From Syngnathus acus (Eukaryota; Chordata; Actinopteri; Syngnathiformes; Syngnathidae): a stretch of DNA of 64,000 bases. This document shows, piece after piece, positions 59,739-64,000 of this stretch. A model generated the notes under the pieces. The model saw only the letters and a program-made list of their open reading frames with translations. It did no database searches and was not told the origin of the DNA. Within the stretch, counting starts at the first letter, position 1. Each line of letters starts with the position of its first letter. The stretch is from the NCBI RefSeq assembly GCF_901709675.1, contig NC_051095.1, forward strand, positions 3,409,956 to 3,473,955. The letters run 5' to 3'. The position numbers and the translations under genes were made by a program.

Positions 59739-62293
59739 TCATTTGTCCTTGTCCAAGTTGACTTTCTCCTCCTGATTTAACACAAAAGCAGAAAGATTCA
59801 AATGAAAAAAAAAAAAAAAAGGTTAAGGGGAAGGGAAGGCAGCTAGAAATTCTACGAAAGATCTGAGTTGATTTCTAACTAAGTGTGCAGTGGGTAACTA
59901 TCTAATCTCATTTAATCAATACAAAAAAAATGATTTACTTCCTTCAAATTATTTCCTGGTTATTTTTAGATGCTTTTGTTTTCGTTCAATTAGTTTTCCA
60001 AGAAATGTTTTCACCCAAATTTTCTCCCAGCTCTGAAAAAAATGTGCGACTCGGCCTTTCATTCCTTTGGATTGTCATTATTTCCCAAGGGATGGCTTGG
60101 TTTTAGTCAGGCTTTCTGGAATGGAGCAATAAAAAAAAAATCAGGTTCAATAATCTATCGTCTGTCAATGTCACAAAATAATTTGACAGCACAATTAAAT
60201 ATTTGTATAAATATCTTTCGTAATTTTTTGTTTCGTTGGTGATTTTTCTAATTCAGAAGTAGGAAACAATTCACCAACCTCTTGGGACTCGGACACTGTC
60301 CGGCTATTTGACACAGCATCTTCGGACGGAACGCTCCCGTTGGAATCCGCTGTGAACATAATCCGCCGTTCCCTGGTAGGTTTCTCACACTTTGTCACAC
60401 GGAACCTGAACGGGGAAAACAAACACGGTCGAGATCAAGATGGCAAATCTCGAAGGTCGAGTGAATTTGAGCCAATGGCGCCCACCTGCCCACGGACAGC
60501 ACCGTGACTTCGCCGAGGAGGCTGCGGCGTGGCTCCGCCTTGCGGGCTGCCGGCTTGCTCATGAGCGGCCACTTTTTCTGGCTGCAGCGCGTGCAGATAT
60601 TCTTGTGGCCGCCTAAGCCGCCAATCGTGTGCAGGTGGTTGCAGGTGTGCTTAGCGGCCCCAGGGGGCGCTCCGGGCGATATGGGGGTCGTGGGAGGCGA
60701 GGGCGTGAAGGGGGAGGTGGGGGTGACGGGTGCGCTGTGGAAGGAAAAAGAAAATTGGGCTTTGGTTTTTATTCACACGTTATTCTGCGCCAAGAAACTT
60801 CTCGTCGTGTTTTGGTGAATCAAATTGCGATTAACTTGCCGCATTCCAAAATGTCGGTCGACCACGTTGTTTTAAAATGTAGACTTTTGCGGTCGCTCGT
60901 AGTGCATTACATATGATGGTGTATGCGCCGACTATCTGTTCACAAGGGTGTACCACAGGGCTCTGTGTTAGGTCCACCTTCGTTTTTAGATTTATCTGAA
61001 TAATCTGGGTCAAAATTTGCTAAATACCTATGTGGTCATTAGAAACACACTGAATGAGCTGACACTAAATATTCCAAAAATTCCATTCTTTCCACTACTT
61101 TGCAAATCCTACATTTCTTAACCCAATCAAACCATTCCGACTTCCAAGTAAACCATCCCACAGCCTTTCAGTTCTGCTTTAGATCTTCAGCATTAACACA
61201 CAAGTTGTACAGTATTTGCATTTTCTAGGTTAGCTAAGACGCTGTTGCCAGTGATGTGGCGTGATCAGGGAGCTTGAGCATGCTACATTTTGAGAAATTA
61301 GGTCACTATCAAAACATGAAACAAAAGAGGGGTAGCGGTGGGGTGGTAAGGATCCCCTACCCCACCCTACTCTCACAGCTGCTTGCTCTCAATAAGATCT
61401 GTGCCAGAAAAAAAAAAGGCTTGACAGGCTCGTCAGGCTTCCGAGCAGGGTTAGGCTGCCATCTTGTGGTCGTACTCAACACAGCAGGACGATGACCTTA
61501 ATTACAATAAAGCTTACCCATCAGAATCAATGCTGTTGTCATTAATCATGGCTTTGAGGGCATCCGAGTTGGCTGAAACAGGAAAAAAAATGTGCATTTA
61601 TCAACAACAACAAAAATGATCATTTTCCACCACCAGATTATCTGAACACACAAATGGGTCGCGTGTTTGTTACGGCGACTACGCAAATGTCCAAAAACTC
61701 AACTTTAAATTCACATCACACATATTAAGAGTCAAGCAATGTTTGGATGTTTGTAAACATCTGAAATACCATTAAAGAGTTCAGGGGGAATCGCAGTAGG
61801 TGGTATGTTTAAGTTTCAAATGATTAATAATGGCGCTTATAATCATTTCAGTGGAGGAGTAAGCAGACGGAAGTCGTCACGTTCGGCCAATCTACACAAA
61901 CGCCCAAAGACGTCTGAGGTGCACCTTATCAGCCTGCAGCACTCTCTTATCGCCCCCGCAGCACGACGGCCTTCAGTAGAACGTGACGCCTATTTGAACC
62001 ATTTACTTTCCGACATCGTTTCGGGACTGCGGTACGCCGCCATTGGCCCCCGAGATCTAATAAAAGGTGGAAGCGTCGAACCGCACGATCAATAAACGGC
62101 CCGTCGGGAAGCGGCGGGATATTAACTGTCAACGCTGGCATTTTTTTAATTACAAACCTGCACGGGCACTCGTGCAATCATCTTCAAATAAAAAAAAAAA
62201 AAGGGACATAGTGAGACATACCTTCATTTTTCATGATGAAGTGGACGATCTGTCCCACCGTGTCATTGTTGTCGCTGAGGGTGTCGTTGAACT
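59739..62293 (-). CDS. rell1: RELT-like protein 1, C-terminal portion (5' exons off the window)
   Basis: Five minus-strand coding exons: 62293-62222, 61572-61518, 60734-60486, 60405-60279 and 59771-59739 (stop; exon runs to 59727). All are GT-AG and phase-consistent. Translation gives NDTVGQIVHFIMKNE, ANSDALKAMINDNS, a Pro/Ser/Thr-rich linker with APVTPTSPFTPSPP, HTCNHLHTIGG with paired Cys/His (CTRC), GEVTVLSVGRFRVTK and a tail ending EEEKVNLDKDK. This is the cytoplasmic half of RELL1, a RELT-family single-pass plasma-membrane protein. RFRV is the RFx[V/I] docking motif for OSR1/SPAK kinases, which are known to bind RELT-family members; it is built across the exon 60486/60405 junction. The signal peptide, ectodomain and transmembrane exons were not found up to 64000 and must lie to the right. 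The gene runs opposite to its neighbour, as in human. Confidence 0.95.
60657..60670 (+). promoter_or_regulatory. CTCF-like core inside a rell1 coding exon
   Basis: GCCCCAGGGGGCGC matches 12 of 14 positions of the CTCF core, with the 11 most informative bases perfect. Protein-coding constraint could explain part of it. Confidence 0.3.
60735..61517 (-). other. rell1: rell1 intron with repeat relic
   Basis: Holds a plus-strand LINE fragment at 60935-61030 (KGVPQGSVLGP) and a CTCF-like motif on the minus strand (61456-61469, CCACAAGATGGCAG). Confidence 0.7.
60935..61030 (+). mobile_element. LINE reverse-transcriptase fragment in a rell1 intron
   Basis: KGVPQGSVLGPPSF then, after a shift, LNNLGQNLLN. 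This is a different RT subfamily from the copies at 5276, 19015 and 54640. Confidence 0.55.
61573..62221 (-). other. rell1: rell1 intron, nothing further seen
   Basis: Ordinary intronic sequence with an A-run at 62190. The 61805-62095 open frame has no splice or family support. Confidence 0.5.
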
Positions 62294-62555
62294 CTGCGAG
62301 CAGGAAGAAACAAAGATGAATTTGAAATCAGAAAAACCTTTTGAGGGGAAAAAAAATAACCATTTGGGCATTGATTGTGACGGAGAGAAATGCCAACACT
62401 TTGGAAGATGGACAAGCTTAGCTATTTGACACTTGAACAGAGCATTTAAAGCTATTTTATAGTCGATTCTGTCTGAAACGGACGAAATTTTGTTCCTCAA
62501 GGGCCCACGGCGCTATAATAAAAAAAAAATAAAAAAAACACAAGGTTGCTTTATA
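62294..62555 (-). other. rell1: rell1 intron, left part
   Basis: Sequence immediately upstream (in the gene's sense) of the first rell1 exon in the window. A/T-rich with two A-runs near 62520-62538. Nothing coding. Confidence 0.5.
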
Positions 62556-62838
62556 CAGTCCCCTCCAGAAGTATTGGAACAGCAAGATCGTTTTTTTTGT
62601 TTTTCTTTTATACCGATGACAAATCAAAAGGTAAATATCAATTCAAGTTTTTATTTGATGAGGCAACTCATGAATGCTGTCTACAAAGCCATTTGTTTTC
62701 TGACAATTTACAGAAAAAAAAATCGAAACTAATCCTAAGAACCTTTCATGCAACAAGAGAATGAAATACACTTATTCACTTTAAGTTAATTTAATAATGT
62801 ATGCTCCAAAAATTTGGCTCACTTGAAGAGTGGGTGGC

Positions 62839-62869
<31 letters not shown>

Positions 62870-63033
62870 GCTTTGTCATGAGTTGTTCAACACCTCCAAA
62901 TGTGAATCCCATGAAATGAAAGCTGGAATTCTGAACTTTTGTGTGACATTCATGTTTTCATCAGAAACCCAAACGTCTTCAGGATACAACAAAAACCAAC
63001 TAATTGACTTTATTGCTCCAATACCTTTGTCTG
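62556..63033. mobile_element. Degraded TA-flanked inverted-repeat element (Tc1/mariner-like)
   Basis: The left end CAGTCCCCTCCAGAAGTATT continues GGAACAGCAA. The inverted right end reads CAGACAAAGGTATTGGAGCA, sharing the GTATTGGA core. TA flanks both ends (62554-62555 and 63034-63035). The phrase is familiar from many fish genomes. A 29-base A-run sits inside. No transposase ORF. Confidence 0.6.
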
Positions 63034-63035
63034 TA

Positions 63036-64000
63036 AGCTATTTTTAATCTCCCATTCTCTCTCACCATGTCTTAATTGTCATCATTTGTTGGCTAGCCTG
63101 TTTCTTGCTTCCTGCTCACCAAATACCGCAAACACTCGGTGCAGGCTAGAAAAGAAATCCGACGGAATGCAGAGCCCAAAATCTCACGCAGCCTTGCGAT
63201 ATGCGAGGCGTTCTCACGTCGACCCGAGCGCCGCGGAATGAAAAGTGGGAATGAATGAGAGCTGATTGTTGAGCTTCACATGAGAGGGGTCCGTGTGAAC
63301 CGCTGTGGGGGAGCAGCGATATTCCAGGAAGTGGCACAAAGTGAGGAAAGGCCGTAACATGAAGAATCACGTCTGCGCGCACCAAGACGATTGACTTTGA
63401 AAACGATTACGGGAAGGAGGAAGCAAAAAGGCTTCGACTCGGTCGCTCCCATGACCTTGTGGTCACCACGGTGACGAGAGTACACATGAGCCGCAGCTGT
63501 CACGCAGTGAGGGAGCCAATGGAAATTAAAAGTAGCTTTGCCGTGATAATTCCATGAAGTAATCAGTGTCATGAATGCACAAGCCTTGTAAGATGACACG
63601 AGTCAAAACCAGCCGTGTCGGATGACACGAGTCAAATATGTGACAATCAAGTATGGGAGTGGGACATAATCACACGCCACCAAAAGTACAGGCAGCTTTT
63701 TAAAAAAACTAAATCTGATCCAATTAAATACATACGAGTAGTTTTGTTTTTGCTAAACGGTGCTAGCAAGCTACGGGGACACATTTCGCTAACAAAAGTT
63801 GAGCTAACGCAAGATCACGCCTGATATAAAGAGGACGTCAAATCAAAAATGTTCTTTGCAATAACGCGTTCTAATAGCCTCCACAAGACTACATCAGATA
63901 TTAATCAATATAAATATTGCCTTTGTGGAATATGAATTAAGCAAATATTATCCATCTAAAGGGCGGCCATTTTGCCACTTGCTGTCAAATGAAAATGACA
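63036..64000. other. rell1 intron or upstream region at the right edge
   Basis: I looked for the RELL1 transmembrane and signal-peptide exons on the minus strand and did not find them. A near-duplicate phrase (AAGATGACACGAGTCAAA and CGGATGACACGAGTCAAA) occurs at about 63592-63635. Confidence 0.5.

Overview
The window is vertebrate nuclear DNA, almost certainly from a ray-finned (teleost) fish. It has spliced genes with GT-AG introns, several of them short (65 bp, 167 bp), AATAAA poly(A) signals, long AC microsatellites, hAT-like and TA-flanked inverted-repeat elements, and fragments of interspersed repeats familiar from teleost genomes. The genes, their order and their orientations match human 4p14: DTHD1 (+), NWD2 (+), C4orf19/PGCKA1 (+), RELL1 (-). 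I rebuilt all exons by hand from splice consensus, reading-phase continuity and recalled human family sequences. The species cannot be fixed from this sequence.

Layout. 1-2.0 kb: no convincing gene; one hAT-type MITE with a perfect 8-bp target duplication. 2.0-2.55 kb (-): a compact two-exon gene for a 94-residue membrane protein I do not recognise. 3.58-7.0 kb (+): complete dthd1, nine coding exons, 764 aa, with ZU5-like region and C-terminal death domain. 7.2-32 kb: a 25-kb intergenic interval with AT/TA-rich and G-rich stretches, tandem duplications, a 0.5-kb minisatellite, DNA-transposon relics, a reverse-transcriptase fragment, conserved-looking blocks, and one well-formed orphan exon on the minus strand (19788-19932). 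32.58-46.4 kb (+): complete nwd2, seven coding exons, 1732 aa, with a 280-bp AC repeat in intron 3; the transcript probably ends near 48.3 kb. 48.3-54.3 kb: intergenic or 5' leader of the next gene. 54.3-56.7 kb (+): the C4orf19/PGCKA1 homologue, 261 aa, two coding exons, with a lipid-anchor N-terminus. 58.7-62.3 kb (-): the 3' half of rell1; its signal-peptide and transmembrane exons lie beyond the right edge. 62.3-64 kb: rell1 intron and a degraded TA-flanked inverted-repeat element.

Functional themes. DTHD1 is a ZU5/death-domain protein and NWD2 is a STAND-type NACHT/WD40 ATPase. C4orf19/PGCKA1 is reported to associate with PDCD10 and GCKIII kinases, and RELL1 is a RELT-family membrane protein carrying the RFxV docking motif for OSR1/SPAK kinases. 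So the two convergent genes at the right end both connect to STE20-family kinase signalling. I see no evidence of an operon-like or radically new system. The least explained items are the 94-aa membrane-protein gene and the orphan minus-strand exon in the dthd1-nwd2 interval.
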